From the NCBI GenBank assembly GCA_031841125.1, contig CM063111.1, positions 37,212,955 to 37,276,954 on the forward strand: 64,000 nt of DNA. The letters are read 5' to 3'. Origin of the DNA: Acanthococcus lagerstroemiae. Its lineage: Eukaryota > Arthropoda > Insecta > Hemiptera > Eriococcidae. This document shows, one piece after another, positions 47,327 to 60,500 of the stretch (its first letter is position 1; every line of letters starts with the position of its first letter). A model generated the notes under the pieces. The model had not been told where the DNA came from. It ran no database searches and saw only the letters and a list, made by a program, of their open reading frames with translations. Position numbers and translations under genes: made by a program.

Positions 47327-47420
47327 TTATATAAGCGGTTGATAGTATTGAAGACCTTCTTCTGGATGCGACTCATAGGATTTCAAATAATATTTACGAG
47401 CTTGTTCTTGGTTGGATTGA
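47001..47420. repeat. Two overlapping tandem duplications (about 111 and 116 bp)
   Basis: A unit of about 111 bp (caacaaacttacc...ttatataagcggttga) is repeated at 47001-47112 and 47112-47223. A unit of about 116 bp (agcaggaatcctgaat...cttggttggat) is repeated at 47189-47304 and 47305-47417. The copies are almost identical. The second duplication shifts the reading frame of the minus-strand exon that runs through it. Confidence 0.85.
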
Positions 47421-48072
47421 TAATATTCTCGATAATATTCTTTATGGATTCGATTATACTCACGGATTTTTTCACGTCTTTCTCTTCGATGTTTCTCATT
47501 ATATCTATGACCCGTTGAAGATTTTCCCACTAAAAACATGAAAATCTAGTTGCGCTGCGTACACGTATTAGAGTGGAAATGCCACTACGACCCATTGTCT
47601 TTTCAAAGAAAACGCACACGCATGGAATGCGGATGGCAGTGGCGCTACGCCGACGATATATCTCTTCGTAGTGGAACTGCGCTCACGGACCACTTGTTTC
47701 CCACTACGTCGATTTCTTCGTAGTAGAACTGCGCTCACGGACCACTTGTTTCCCACTACGTCGTACCACTACCCCCTTGAAAATTTTCACATTAAAATAT
47801 GAAAATGTAGTTGCTCTGCGTGCACGTATCAGAGTGGTAATGCCACTACGAACTATTGTCTTTTCAAAAGAAACGCACACGCATGGAATGCGTTTGGCAG
47901 TGGTGCTTCCCCAAGAACACATTTATTTGTAGTGGAAATGCGCTTACGGATCACTTGTTTCCAACTACGCCGTACCATTACATTACGTGTGCAAAACCAC
48001 TACGCAAGCCAAAATTTTCGCGCATACATATGGCAGTATTCTTATGCACGTTATGCCACTATGCACAATTTA

Positions 48073-48228
48073 CAGTGGCGGATACAGAGGGGGGGGGGGA
48101 GTTCGCCCCCATGAAATACCAAACATTTAAATCTGTCTATAGTAACCTAAAGCTATTATGTTTCGTCTATACCATTTTTCATTCGGACCCCTCCCCCTCC
48201 CCGAAATTATTTTCTGTATCCGCCCCTG
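48073..48228. mobile_element. hAT MITE, copy within type I copy 2
   Basis: The ends CAGTGGCGGATACAG and CTGTATCCGCCCCTG mirror 9748-9901. It lies at the same place in the element. Confidence 0.8.
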
Positions 48229-48623
48229 ACAATTCAGGACATAATAAAAAATTTATTAATTATAAATGAAAAGTACTTTATTACATCAGAATATTTCCAT
48301 AACAGAATTCGGCATCAAAGAGGAGAGAACGAGCTTAGTATTTGTGTTACCGGAAGTGTCAAAAATTATGGAAAACTTGAGAATGTCCAGGCAATAACAT
48401 CACTGTCGTTGGGTTTCAGGAACGAGGGATAGTAACTAAATAACTTGAATTCCGTAATAATTTAGGAAATCTTGAAATTCGCAAAATTAAGTAGGCCTAT
48501 TCGTTAATTCCTAATCAGGAGCAGGCAGTGTCTAGTATACCTCTGCGCACTAGTACTTTGCATATACAGTTTCGTTTGATCACAACTTCTGGGCACATTT
48601 GAACACATGCAAACGTGGATTAA

Positions 48624-48991
48624 GGGGTCATTCATTAATTATGTAAGGATGATTTTGGCCGTTTTTGACCCCCTACCCCCATGTAAGGACACATAAGATT
48701 AACTGAACCCCTTCCCCCTTATTACGTGATTTTTTCATGAATTTTCCTAAAAATCTTTAAAATAAATTAATATCATTTGAAAAGGTTCAACAGGTTTCAC
48801 TGTATGTGTATTTACTCATCTTTAGCGGCTGCATGTAGAAAATGTGTCGCCTGAGTGGTGGCTACATGAAAAATTACGTAATAAAATATTACGTAAGAAT
48901 GGCTTCTACCTCTCCCCTTCTCAGTAAGGCCATATAGAGATTTTTACCACCCCCCCCGGGGGGGGGCTGTACGTAATTAATGAACAACCTC
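48624..48991. mobile_element. Harbinger-type MITE, copy within type I copy 2
   Basis: Mirror of 8974-9336, flanked by TAA at 48621-48623 and 48992-48994. Its right end has two substitutions (AACCTC for GACCCC). Confidence 0.72.
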
Positions 48992-49766
48992 TAATTGCAT
49001 TTTGAAATGACTATAGGTGTACCTACCGCACCAAATTAGTATACCTTCTTTATAACATTCGTGTAAACTACATATTACCGAATTCAAGTTTGAAAGATCT
49101 AACAGTAATTAATCTAAAGTTTAAAAATATGGCAGAAGTTTCGGAAATTTACGAGTAATTTTATAAATTTATTCTACAGATGATGGTAAAGTACGATTTT
49201 AATCACAGTTTTTAGGAGCTAAAGTGACTGCTTAACGTGATTTTAAAGAACAGAAGAGTGACATGTCACAAGAAAAGAGCCTGAATGTTCACTTACCACT
49301 AAGACCCTTTTCTTGGACACGTCACTAGTGGGATTTATGAAATTTTAAATGTCTAGGAAATTTTAGACAAAACACCTGTTCTATAATATGTTCCCGCGCA
49401 TGCGCGTTTCTACACTGACGGCTCAACGATAACTGAAAACGTGATAGCTCATTATACGTTTCTCGGATGTTCCAGATTTCTTCTTGTTCGTGCTTTCCTC
49501 TCATCTGTAGAATAAAACGTCATATTGTACTTAATTCTACAATTATTTTAGATGGGTTTTCTTACCAACGTAATACAAGCATGTAAAAGCATAAACTATT
49601 TTTTTGTTCATTTTCACTACTGAGTCATTCTTTGTCCTCAAGATTGATAGTACCTACTACCTCTCCGGCACTCACAATAAGACAGCCTAGGCCAGCTTTA
49701 TAATCTTATAAATCAACAACGCATTGCCTACAACAATTAAAATACACGTTATTACATCCTAGTCAT

Positions 49767-49922
49767 CAGCAGCGTAACTAATCGTTCCTTCTGGGGGGGG
49801 GGGCTGAAATCATAGAACAAAAAGTAGGTATTTTTTCACCATGTTCAATTTTCATTAAATGAACAAAAAATAAACTTATAAGAGGTTGAGGGGGAGGGGG
49901 TTCTTTCGTATTTGCGCCACTG
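49767..49922. mobile_element. hAT MITE, copy within type I copy 2
   Basis: Mirror of 8053-8213, with ends CAGCAGCGTAACT and TTTGCGCCACTG and a CTAGTCAT flank on both sides within a mismatch. Confidence 0.72.
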
Positions 49923-50164
49923 CTAGTCATTATAGTCATGGCCTGGTCATTTTAAGAACTCGTGTGATGGACTAGGCGTTTTTGTAATCTTTGAACAATC
50001 AACATTTCCGGTAACACATATGCACATGGTACATCAAAAAAGTAAATATGTATGTTAAAAAAAAAAAAATGAATATCAAGACAGAATAAACTCACTACAC
50101 ATCTCATACAACTGAAACAACAAAAAAGATAAACGTTACATGTACTCGAATTTAGAAGTTTTTT

Positions 50165-50700
50165 TAAAAGTCTATTTCTGCAATAAAGCAAGAAAAACAA
50201 TGTCATAATTAATGGCATTCTGTACCAGGAGTCAGAAGATGTGAAGAAAATATTTAATAAGGCGACAGAAAACCTTGAGGTAGAGCTCCAAGACTACTAT
50301 TTCTGGGCAGTACAAGGGCTGCCTTCAAGAAATCAGACCTTAACAATGATTGTTAGACTAAATAGTAATGGGGTCAAATAAGACCTGGTAGAAAACTATA
50401 AGAAGGAAAAGCTGAATGGCCAGGTAATCTGACCTGGCTCCCCAGTTGATTTTCATAGACGAGCACCTCTCCAAAGAAATGGTTGAGCTAATTTACAAAA
50501 CACTTGTCCCAAAATATATATAAGATAGCAGAGAGAGCAAGACTGACTTACAAATTTTACATTACAACTGCAAAGGAATGGCGTCCAAAAATAGGATAGA
50601 ACCAACACGGGCGGCGGACCTGTAGGACTCGTACAATCAGTTTGAGGAAGTTCTGAAAGAAACCGAACAGTTAATAAGCGTGAAGCGGGCAAAACCATGG
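50165..50700 (+). pseudogene. FP25K/ORF1p-like relic, copy within type I copy 2
   Basis: Mirror of 7270-7815, with the same stops and frameshifts plus one further difference near 50360-50370 (aatagtaatgggg, three bases shorter). It adds no coding capacity beyond that copy. Confidence 0.38.
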
Positions 50701-50953
50701 ACGTATGACAAGCTCAGTGCGAGAACCAAACTGCTTATCAATAGGTGTAGACACCCCGAAATATTATTTAAAATAAAAAAAAATCATTCATTAAAAAACA
50801 ATTTAAATTAAAAAAAAATTCTAAAGTATTGTATACATCCTATTCTGGAATTTGATGAGATGGACGGACCATCTAATGTCACTATTGTTTGCAAGGTATG
50901 ATGTTTTGAGGAAGTGAGAGGGGTGCGCAGTAACGAAGAAATTTGACTTTGAT

Positions 50954-51137
50954 TCAAATTTGGAAACGAATGTCCAGGCTGTGTTGAACTATTCGTCCGC
51001 CTTTTTTATACTTGGTCGTGGTTGTGCACTGTTTCATTGGTCATTTCGTATTTTTGTGCCCCGTCGCTTATTTCTGATCCATTCCTGAACAATGTTCAAG
51101 GTTTCGGATACATTTTTGGTGATAGTTGATGCTATTT
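50954..51137 (-). pseudogene. Last-exon relic of accessory gene in type I copy 2
   Basis: Mirror of 6833-7017, with the acceptor at 51138-51139 and the VQEWIRNKR coding stretch kept. It is one base shorter than copy 1 because an A is missing from the A run near 51006-51013, so the basic tail is frameshifted in this copy. Confidence 0.45.
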
Positions 51138-51991
51138 CTGCAAAATGAATATGCGCAAATTAGGAGATAATAAATGGAATAACAGACAAATAATAAATGT
51201 GTGATATCTCCTAAGGGAAGGCATACCATAATGCTCAAGACAGTAAATGGGTGATTCTCTGAAAATTAGACAATTCGACGTGGACAAAAACAAAAAAACG
51301 AGGTTCACTTTCCAAATGTATTTTCGTTGAAATCGATACTAGGAGCACTGAGAAAACCGTATTCCGTCGACGGACGGGCTTAAATTTGATTTTTCTTTTC
51401 TTTTTTTTTTTGGGGGGGGGGGGGGTGTAGAGTCATAAAAAATTGATGTCCACGTTGAAAGACAAATTTTTCACGTTTACATAGTGCGATAAGATGAGGC
51501 TGTATGATCACACAGCGGCAATATAGGTTACAATCTTACAGATCACGGTTTTACAAAGTACCTACAATTCATCTAGGAAAGTAGTCTCTGCACAAAGAAG
51601 ATTTAGAGGCTGTTTCTACAGACTGCTTCTAAGTGTCGAAAGATTCACGTCTTTCGTCGTGGATACAAGAAATATGTGAGTGTCCACGTTGAACATACCT
51701 ATTTTATGTCCACGCTTAAGAACAAAATTGCGATTTTCCTTTTCCCATTGGGTAAATATGCGGAGAATATTTGATACATGTAGCTGAATGTAATGGGGCC
51801 AACATTAGATACAACTACTTATATTAAGTATTACATTTTTTACAAATTCCTAGCTGGAAATTCAATATGGAATCACCCAAATACCTGTCCACCAATTATA
51901 GAAGGCAGAAACCACAATATATTATACATAGTTACAACAATAATGCTCTTTAACGAGGAAGGGTATATCTTCTCACAGATAACGGTCAGGA

Positions 51992-53218
51992 TGTTACGTA
52001 CCAAACCCGAAATTGTACAGATCGGGAATTGTATAAGCATTTTTGTACCATGCGCGAATCGAACGACCAATTTATTTGCACTGAACCCGAAATATCGGAC
52101 TAGGTACAAATAATGCTGTACCATTTGCGAAATGTATGAAAGTTTGTACCAATAAGACCAAAAGCTGACAAAGAAGAAAATAGAGATATACAGCCATTAT
52201 AGTATCCCTCATCTAGATTCCTCTTGATGGAAGTACGTATAGCTTTTCCAGCATTACATTATCGTTTAAAGACGAGCTGTTCTCTCTTTTTTTTTTTTTT
52301 TTTTTTTCTTTTTTTTTGTATTGAGGTCAGTTTCTTGTGTAACTTCCATCACACTGATACTTCTAATTTCGCTTTCCTGTCAAACAGCGCCTCAAAAGGG
52401 GATTGTTTAATTCCTGAGGGGTAACTTATTTTTTTGAAATTTGGACGAAACGAACATAATTCATCAGCCCAGGCAGTCAAACCATTGTCAATCATCCAAG
52501 CTCTCGCCATTTCCTCAACATTGCGGTTTGGTTGTTTGATACCTCTCTGACTTTGAGAATGCTGAGGTTTACTATTATGTAGTCTTGAGACCCGGCCATA
52601 ACAGTTCCAAATCACTGATAATGGCATTTACAAATTCGCGATAATTATTAGATTGTAACAGGGAGGGGGCACTGAATCCATAAAAAATGTCAATTAAATT
52701 GTAAGCAACTTCTGCAGCAGTCTTCGTTTTTTGAGATCACATAAGTGTAAAAATTTAAACTGGTGATCTTAATAATTCACGATAAATTGAAACTGACCAT
52801 TTCTATGACTGCACATCGATCAAGTCGACTTGACCCCTAGCATTAGCTTCTGCAAAAATTGTATGCTAAATTACAACCCCTTTCGAATAAAGTGATTGCA
52901 TGAGAATGATGCACACCTCCAACGTTGGTCACTGCACTATAAGAACTACATGTTGAACCATGTAAAGGGCAATAAGGGATTATTACATACAAATACAATC
53001 TATTCCAGGGTTTGTACAATATATTCTGTACCCACAATGTTATTTATTTCGAATTTCCTACAAGTTGGTACACTAATTGCGAACGGTACAGTATTAATTG
53101 TATCAAGTCTGATATCTCAGGTTCAGATAGAAGTGGGTCGTTCGATTCGCGCACAGTACAAAAATGCTTGTACCATTCCGGATCTGTACATTACGAGTTT
53201 AGTACTTACTACATAACA
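51992..53218 (-). mobile_element. Ginger-type transposon, copy within type I copy 2
   Basis: Mirror of 4788-5992, with ends TGTTACGTA and TACATAACA and AGGA (TCCT reversed) at 51988-51991 and 53219-53222. The broken integrase lies at about 52349-52835 (minus) with the same losses. Confidence 0.8.
52349..52835 (-). pseudogene. KRBA2-like integrase relic, copy within type I copy 2
   Basis: Mirror of 5167-5653. The final open part (52627-52349) encodes HSQSQ, NRNVEEMARAWM and GIKQSPFEALF. The same catalytic losses and frame breaks are present, so they predate the duplication of type I. Confidence 0.75.
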
Positions 53219-53247
53219 AGGATATTACAAAATTTTTCAAGCCTTAC

Positions 53248-53352
53248 CTGGTCACCAAAAGACCTCTCGCTGCAGAATGTTTGCTTTTTTTCCACGAACT
53301 TTTGTTGGAATAGATTGTAGAATTCTCCAACATTTGATCTTTTACGCGACAT
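53248..53352 (-). pseudogene. First-exon relic of accessory gene in type I copy 2
   Basis: Mirror of 4654-4758, with the ATG at 53352 and the donor at 53247. It differs by one codon near the start (AAA or CAT region reads cgcgta). Confidence 0.38.
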
Positions 53353-53954
53353 AGGTATTTAGGAAATGCAATCGACAAAACACTGAATACTTAGTTCTCT
53401 TAAATTGCAAATTGAAAACAACACTCGAAACTTTCTGATAATTATTCGAAAACTGAAAACTAACACCGAACAACCGAATGATATAGTTATCACGTTATCA
53501 GAATCAAGCGCATTAGTAGGTAATTCAGTTTTGTTTGAAATATCAACCGTTTTCAACAGAAATGTTTTGATTGGTCGTCATAGTACAAGTGCAGAAACGG
53601 TGGGGTAGCGGTTATGTTGTGGTTTTAAAGTTGAAATTCCACCACGCAGATTGTCCGGGAATGCTCACTGTCACTACCACCCACACATCTAAACCGGTTT
53701 TCATCATAAAGCTCATCAATGTAGTAGTGGTAGTAGTTTTACAAATGTATATCCACCTGAATGCGCTCACCAATACATAGATCCTTGGTGTACATTTTAA
53801 AGTGGGAACTCCACAACGCAGATTGTCCACGAACGCTTACTACCACTCTTGCATCTAACCCTGTTTTAATATATAGAGCTCATCAATGTAGTAGTGGAAG
53901 TGGTTTTCCGAATGCGTTCCACTTGGATACGCACATCAAAATCTTCAACGGGGA

Positions 53955-54513
53955 TTATCTCGAGGTATTCTATCCTGCGCAACTGAATTATCATAACATT
54001 TAGTAATTCGTTTTTCTCTCCAATTTAACTGTAACAAATCATTACAAGCATTAAATCTTCTATTGGCATTATTGTTCAATTGTTCGGATATTGTTCAATT
54101 GTTCGGATACAACCTCAATTATTCCCTACTGAGGACTGGAATCGGATTCCAAAATATCCAGAATCTTAATTGCTCGAGCTCCTTCCTTGTTGCGCCAACT
54201 GGTATTGATAAAATGGATAAAACACTGATAATAAAAACTGAACTAAAACTGAACTATGATCTGTAAACAATTCACTCGTATTTAAAGAAATTATTATTAT
54301 GATGATGAAAAAGCAATTGCAATAGGGTGCTTGCAGCGCTGCGCGCGGGCAAACACCCTAATAATACAGTGAACACAGCGGTATCGAATCACTGTTGCAG
54401 ATGATCCTGTAAACCACAAATCGCGGAAGCTATATTGTCGAAGATGACAGACAATTGAGGTGGACAAAAGTTTCATTGCACTGTATCGCCTTCCAGACTG
54501 GTAAGTTACAGCT
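53955..54513. other. Flank between type I copy 2 and aligned part of Y copy B
   Basis: It contains the split exon start (to 54028), a 19-bp tandem pair (attgttcaattgttcggat) near 54070-54108 and a hairpin at 54323-54360 (TAGGGTG...CACCCTA). A stretch at 54225-54290 is repeated at 46607-46680. The left border of Y copy B cannot be placed, because no CCCGTTGAACAT end is present here. Confidence 0.5.
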
Positions 54514-57500
54514 GAATCTAATTTTGAGTAAAGGTTACAGCGCGCAAATAGTTTTAAAAGCCCTGTTTGTATCTTACATTGAAGATTCACCTTTCAAGAT
54601 ATTAACATTGGAAATTCTTCCTTCGTATGTTTATTTCTCACTGTGCTCTGGTATACAGAGACGAAACGACTTTCAGTTGGGGGGGGGGGGAGAAGGAAAA
54701 TTTGCAGACAAACATTTTTTACTTTAACTAAAAATAAAATTTTTTTAAATTTGCCGATTTTTTAGTTAAAATATTTTTAATTGAAAAAAAAAAATAAACA
54801 AAAAAACGAACCAACGCTCTTAGAAAATGAGAAATTCAAATGAACAGTTTCAAAATTTGCCAACTGCCAAATTATTGGAGGCACGGAACGTACCGATAAG
54901 GGGGCAGGGGGCAACGGGAAAATTTATAATTGCAGTCAGGCGAGCTTTTTTTTTTTGCTTTGATATTTGGGAATTGAGTTGAGAGGTTGGGAAAATCCAA
55001 CAAGTCAAAAGGTTTTTCTTCTTTTGCATTGATACTTGGGAATTTTGAGTTGAGTCAGTTGGGACTTTCACAATTTCTACCCCCCCCCCCCCCCCTTCCA
55101 TCAAGAAAAACTCTTCAGTACGTCCCTGGACTCCAGAACTCAGAACGGGATCCCAAAGTGGATAGACTATCGACATTAATTACTGACCTTAAGGGTAGTT
55201 GAATTGGAACATGCGCTAAATTTTGAATCTGATTCAAGCTTAAGAGACCCCATAAATCGAAATGGACGAGCACTAATTAGTTTTTACAAATCGAGTAGAC
55301 TATTGAAGTGGAGAGTTCTCACGATCTTAAATTCAAATTAACAGACTGTTTTTGAAAATGCTAAAAATTGCTGATTCATTTTCATCATTACAAACATCCT
55401 AATCTCTTGAGAAAGGGTTAAATCGTCAAATCCGAATTTTCACAAACAGCATATATGATTTTATAAAAAATGATTGTACTATCGAAGTGAAAGTTGTTTT
55501 ATTTCCATTTTCTTGTTTGAGGTGGGGGGAGGGGGGGCTGTTACAAATTTAGTAATGACCCTGGGACCTTTGATTGGACTTCATCATTCTTAGGTTATTT
55601 TTGCGCGTAATGTTGAAGAGAAAATTCATTGAAGCTTGCATCTTTACCAGCCAACATTTGAAGTCCAAAGATTGACAAAAATTAATTGGCATTGAAAACC
55701 CAAGTAATCGATTGAAACAGCGACTATTGTAATTCCTAATTTTGGTTCGATTTCATAGTTTTTTGATTATTAAAGACTGGAATGTTCCCCTTATAATAAC
55801 TCATACTTGGATAAATTTTGAAATTTTTCCTCCATTTTAAATTTTGGTAATTTGATGGTTATGAAAATGTTGAAAGATTAAATCAAGTTCGTTCAATTTC
55901 GACTCTCATTTTGGTGTTTGGGGCCTACCCTAGAGTCAATATCTAAAATTTATCGCGTTGATGGAATTTCCAAATTAGGCGACCTCTCCTCTCCCCTTCC
56001 CAATTTCGATATTTGATTCGGTTACCGGGAAGTCAATTTTAATCTCTTCTGGAGATCAGTTTTGGCCTTTGAAGCGTAAATCGGGAATCCAAGAGGAATC
56101 TGATGAAATTTTCAAATTCAGCAACCCAGAAGATTCTAATATTTTATTCGATTTCCTAGAAATTACTTTTGAATTTTGGGGCCCAAATCGCAGTTTAATA
56201 AGAAAGCTCATAGAAGCTTTCGAATTCAGCGATGCGAAAAACTGCTCGTATTTTGATTCGTTACTCAATTTTCCAAGAATAGAAAACTCTAACAGTCAAT
56301 TCCGGGTTGAAAGAAAAATCTTCTGGTGAAATTTTCGAAATCAACGACCCAAAAACTCCTATTTTAGTGATCTTTCCATAAAAAATTTCAAGTTTAGCTC
56401 TGGTCTTGCTTAATGGGAGCGATTTTTTTTCCCCTCGAAAAAGAAACGAGACCTTGCCGTCAGAGATGCCGAATTAAGGGAAAACACTTTCATTCTTTTC
56501 CCATTCAGAATGGGCTCATCTTCATTCTTCGCGAAAAAGAAAAAATAGGAAAATGAGAATGAATGCATTCCTCAATTCAACGTCTCTACTTGCCTTTTGA
56601 AGACCCCAGTTTGTCCCACGTCGATCGGACTTTGGAATAAAAATGGGTGTGGGGATTATCATTTTACAGTTTGTATACAAATTAACGGTTAGTGTTTTTA
56701 TTCACTAACAAGGCCGGATTTACCTGACTGGCCACAATATGCTAATTTTTTTTACCAACCCCAAAAATGTACGTAAAATAAATCCCACTTTATTCATTTT
56801 CAATTTTTCATCCCCCAATCACTTACATTTGCTCAAATGAGCGTACCCTAATCTGGGAAGGTAAGCTGGAAGGATGTTAGGAATACTTGAGAGGAACACG
56901 CAACTTCCTTTACACATTAAGATGGTCGTTATTTACGCTTAGTGATATTTTTTTCTGAATGACTTTCTTCTGATTCGTCTCCTAAGTTGGTTCCAATAGA
57001 TTAAAAAAAAACAACAAAAAACTACAAAGTTTCAGGTTAATCGGATGGAGAGGAATCCGTGCCACAAGCTCCCTTTCGTTTTTATGGGAAAAACACATGT
57101 TGTTTCGACTTTTGTTTCAGACTAAATTTCCCTCCTATATTCACCAGGACCAAAGCCCGTAAATTGAACAATAGAACATTTGCTATCGGATTCATCTTGT
57201 GACGCTGGAAAATAAGTCTCCTGCTATCAACTTTTAGAATTTAATAAAATGTTCAACTTTCTCAAATTTTAGGCTCTAGGTCTAACAGAGAATCTAGTAA
57301 AAACAGAATAGTAACTGAAATTCGAAATTCAACGTTTGCTATCGACTTTCAAATTTTCGAAATGTCTTCCATGTTTCAGCTTTGTTTCAACCGTTCAGAT
57401 AACGTTCGATACTCAGCTTGAAACCTACCTTCGACTCTTGACTGACTAGTCTCTGACAGGAGTCCAGGGTACTCCATTTTCAGAAACGAAATTTGACTTT

Positions 57501-60500
57501 CAGTTTGAAAAGGTGGAGAAGAAAAATTTGCCGACAAATATTTTTTTTAACTAAAAATTCGCTGACAAAATGTTTAAAAAATTATAAACATGCCAATTTT
57601 TTAATCGAAATATTTTTTAATTCAAAAAAACACAAACAAACAAACAGACATTCCTCAAAAATGAAAAATTCAAATGAATAGTTTCCAAGATTGCCGACTG
57701 CAACATTATGGGGGGGGGGTTCAACACCCACACCTCCCTATAGTTTCGCCCCTGCGTGGTATATATTACACTACTCAGCGAATTTTTACTTTCTTTTTTG
57801 AAAAAGACTGGAATGAGGATTGGTGACTTTAGGTGTACTTTCTGAGTTTCATCCGATATAACACTGCTCATTCTTCTCCAATATGTTAGGTCTCTCTGTA
57901 AGAACCTCACACAAAGCTTATGAAAATTTATAGTTTCGGTGAATTTTACTGATCTTGTAAGATGCCATTGTACTGGTGGTTCTAAACATTGTCCTGTGCG
58001 CTGTATTTTGTTCGTTCTCTTTTCTTTTGAATGGCCTAATTCGATTATTACAACAAAATTTGAACCACAGGCCACAGAACCCCCGCTTATCTGTTGATTC
58101 CATATGTATTATGGAAATGAATGTGGTGTGGTGAGACGTATGGCGATGCACAATTGCCAAAGTGGCCCCTATGACACCGCACCCCCAGCACCGGAAACTA
58201 CCCTTTCAGGCATCGCACCAGTCAGGGGCGAAACTATAGGGGTGTGGGAGGTTGAAACACTCCCATAGGTGGGAGTCAGTATGGCCAGCTTTGAAAATTG
58301 TCCCTCGGTTTTTTGTCCATCGGCATGACTCTTTTTCAACCAATTACAAAACAAAAGCTCCAATATTTTCCGTCGCAATTAATGGTCAAATTGTATAGGT
58401 ATTCTTATTAGAGCAATACAGTCCGCAAACCAAATCCCGTTTGTTTTTTTTTGTGACGAGACTCCTGCATTTGCGTATTATTGTCTAAAATTAAGAATTG
58501 AAAAAAATTGTCTTTCGGCATGATCATCTTTATGCAACGATAGACGTTCATCATCCAAAAATAATTACATCTAATGGATGGGTTAGAATGCCTTTATCAA
58601 CTCTCCATATAATTCTTTGTTTTGGAATCTACTACTCGACGGCAGAACATTTTTTGTTCGGTATTCTCTTTCGGTATGTATTTTATTATGTGTCCTTTGG
58701 CATGGAATTCATTATGTTACCAATATGTTATACAAAACGCCTCTTAACAACTCCCATCAAAAAAAGTTCAAATATCCCCTACTTTCCTTCATGAAAAAAC
58801 ATACCTGAAATATCAACATTTTTGAAGAATGTCCCAGGAGGGAAATTTGGTCTGGAACAAAAGTCAAAACCCCATATGTGTTTTTCCCATAACAATGAAA
58901 GGGAACTTGTGGCACGGATTCCCCTAATCCAATCAACCTGAAACTTCGTAGGCTTTTTTTTTTTTTTTTTTTTAATTTTATTGGGATCAGTTTAGGAGAC
59001 GAATCAGAGAAAATTAAAAAAAAAAAGATCTCCAAGAGTAAATAACAACCACCTTAATGTGTAAAGGAAGTGTGTGTTCCTCTCAAGTATCTAACATCTT
59101 TCCACCTTACCCTCCCAGACTAGGGTATGCTCTTGTGCGCAAATGTGAGAACTTGAAGGATAAGGTTCCAATCTGTATTTGCAGAAACGAATCTATGGGT
59201 GGAGGGGGAAACACTCCCAACAATTTGAAACTCGGCAAATTTTGATACTGTTCATTTGAATTTTTCATTTTCTTAGAACGTTTGTTTATTTATTTTTATT
59301 TTTTCAATTAAAAAATATTTTGATGAAAAATCGGCAAAGTTTCAGTTTAAAAAAATGTTTGTAGGCAAATATTCCTTCTTTACCGCCCCCCCCCCAACTG
59401 AAAGTCAAGTTTCGTCTCTGGCATCAGTGCCGAGGGGGATGGAAATGAATGTAACTGAATGTTTCATTAATCTCTTAAGATGGACCACCACAAGCAGGCG
59501 TGTGTAATGATTATATTTTGATGGAACAATTATTGTTGGCAGATATGTTATAAAATCGAATTCGTTAGCGTTTACTTCTGTATTGCAGATAAATTATTGT
59601 TAGTACTTGGAAAGCAATGAGTGATACCTAGTTCATCAACAGAAAAACCGCCTTCAAAAATGAAAAGTAAGAAACAGTCAGAACTTCTTGAAGAACGTAA
59701 CCTTAAAAGGAAAAAATATGCCGATGATCATTATGAACGTGTTGATTCGCAGACCTTAAGACCTCAACTTGGTAAGTTTGTTTTAATACTATTGAACTAC
59801 CTACTTGATGATTTATCAGGGTTGCCACTTTCAGAAAATCCAAGGAAGGTCATTTGTCATTTTCTCAAATATGCTTGTCCCCCCCCCCTCCCAATAATCG
59901 ACAAGTTCGGTAAATTTTCGGTAAATTCCAAAGTCATATAGAATTCAGATTCGGCCAATCGGCAATCAGCAAATGCGAAATTTGACGAATGCTGAACCAA
60001 GAAATGAAAAATATTCGTCGGAAAATTTTTAATCGGCATCCCGTTCAAAAAACACCCTAGTTGCGTCCTTGATACTGCACCAAAAAAAAAATATTTTTAA
60101 GAGCTGTTTAGGAGAGCAGAGTCATTTGTAATTTGGCGGTTACCCCCCATTCCTTTTAACATTTTAGTAGGTAATCGCCAAGTTGATTGCTGACAGAAAA
60201 ACAAAGTCTGTGCTGGTTTTTGAGGTGCAGTTGTTAGTTGTTTGTGTAGACTGTCAAGTTCGTCAAAGTTATATGGAATCTACATAAGCAACTTGAATGC
60301 AAAAAAACAACAAAAAACAGTAGTCTTTGTTTTTCTGTGGACAATCAGTTGTTAGTTTTTTATATTTTCTTGAAACAAAAATCGTTCAACAGTTATTTTG
60401 AAAACTGCACCTTTTTCTTTCAGAACAAGCGAATCTGGTCCCGCGCAATGAAGCCCAGGCCTTACATACGATTCAGGAATGGATCATAAATAGAAGGGTG

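Larger units (their letters stand above)
47511..53952 (-). mobile_element. Type I CACTA-like element, copy 2 (inverted)
   Basis: It is the near-identical reverse copy of 4055-10465, with the same CCCGTTGAAGATTTT ends and GA flanks at 47509-47510 and 53953-53954. The different duplication (AT at copy 1) shows an independent insertion. Small differences include homopolymer lengths, a few substitutions and a longer A/T run near 52288-52308. It carries the same internal passengers in mirrored order. Confidence 0.93.
47327..54028 (-). pseudogene. Unidentified Tyr/Arg/Glu-rich exon split by type I copy 2
   Basis: On the minus strand an acceptor (ttgttacag) at 54029-54030 opens an exon 54028-53953 that begins LNWREKRITKCYD. 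Removing the type I element and one GA duplication joins it in frame to 47510-47327, which continues NHRYNEKHRRERREKIREYN. A repetitive YYREYYQSNQEQARKYY stretch follows to a stop. The joined exon is about 86 codons. The charged, Tyr-rich repeat recalls segments found ahead of Helitron helicase domains, but no domain is certain. The insertion breaks the exon, so this allele should be disrupted. A tandem duplication lies just downstream. Confidence 0.55.
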
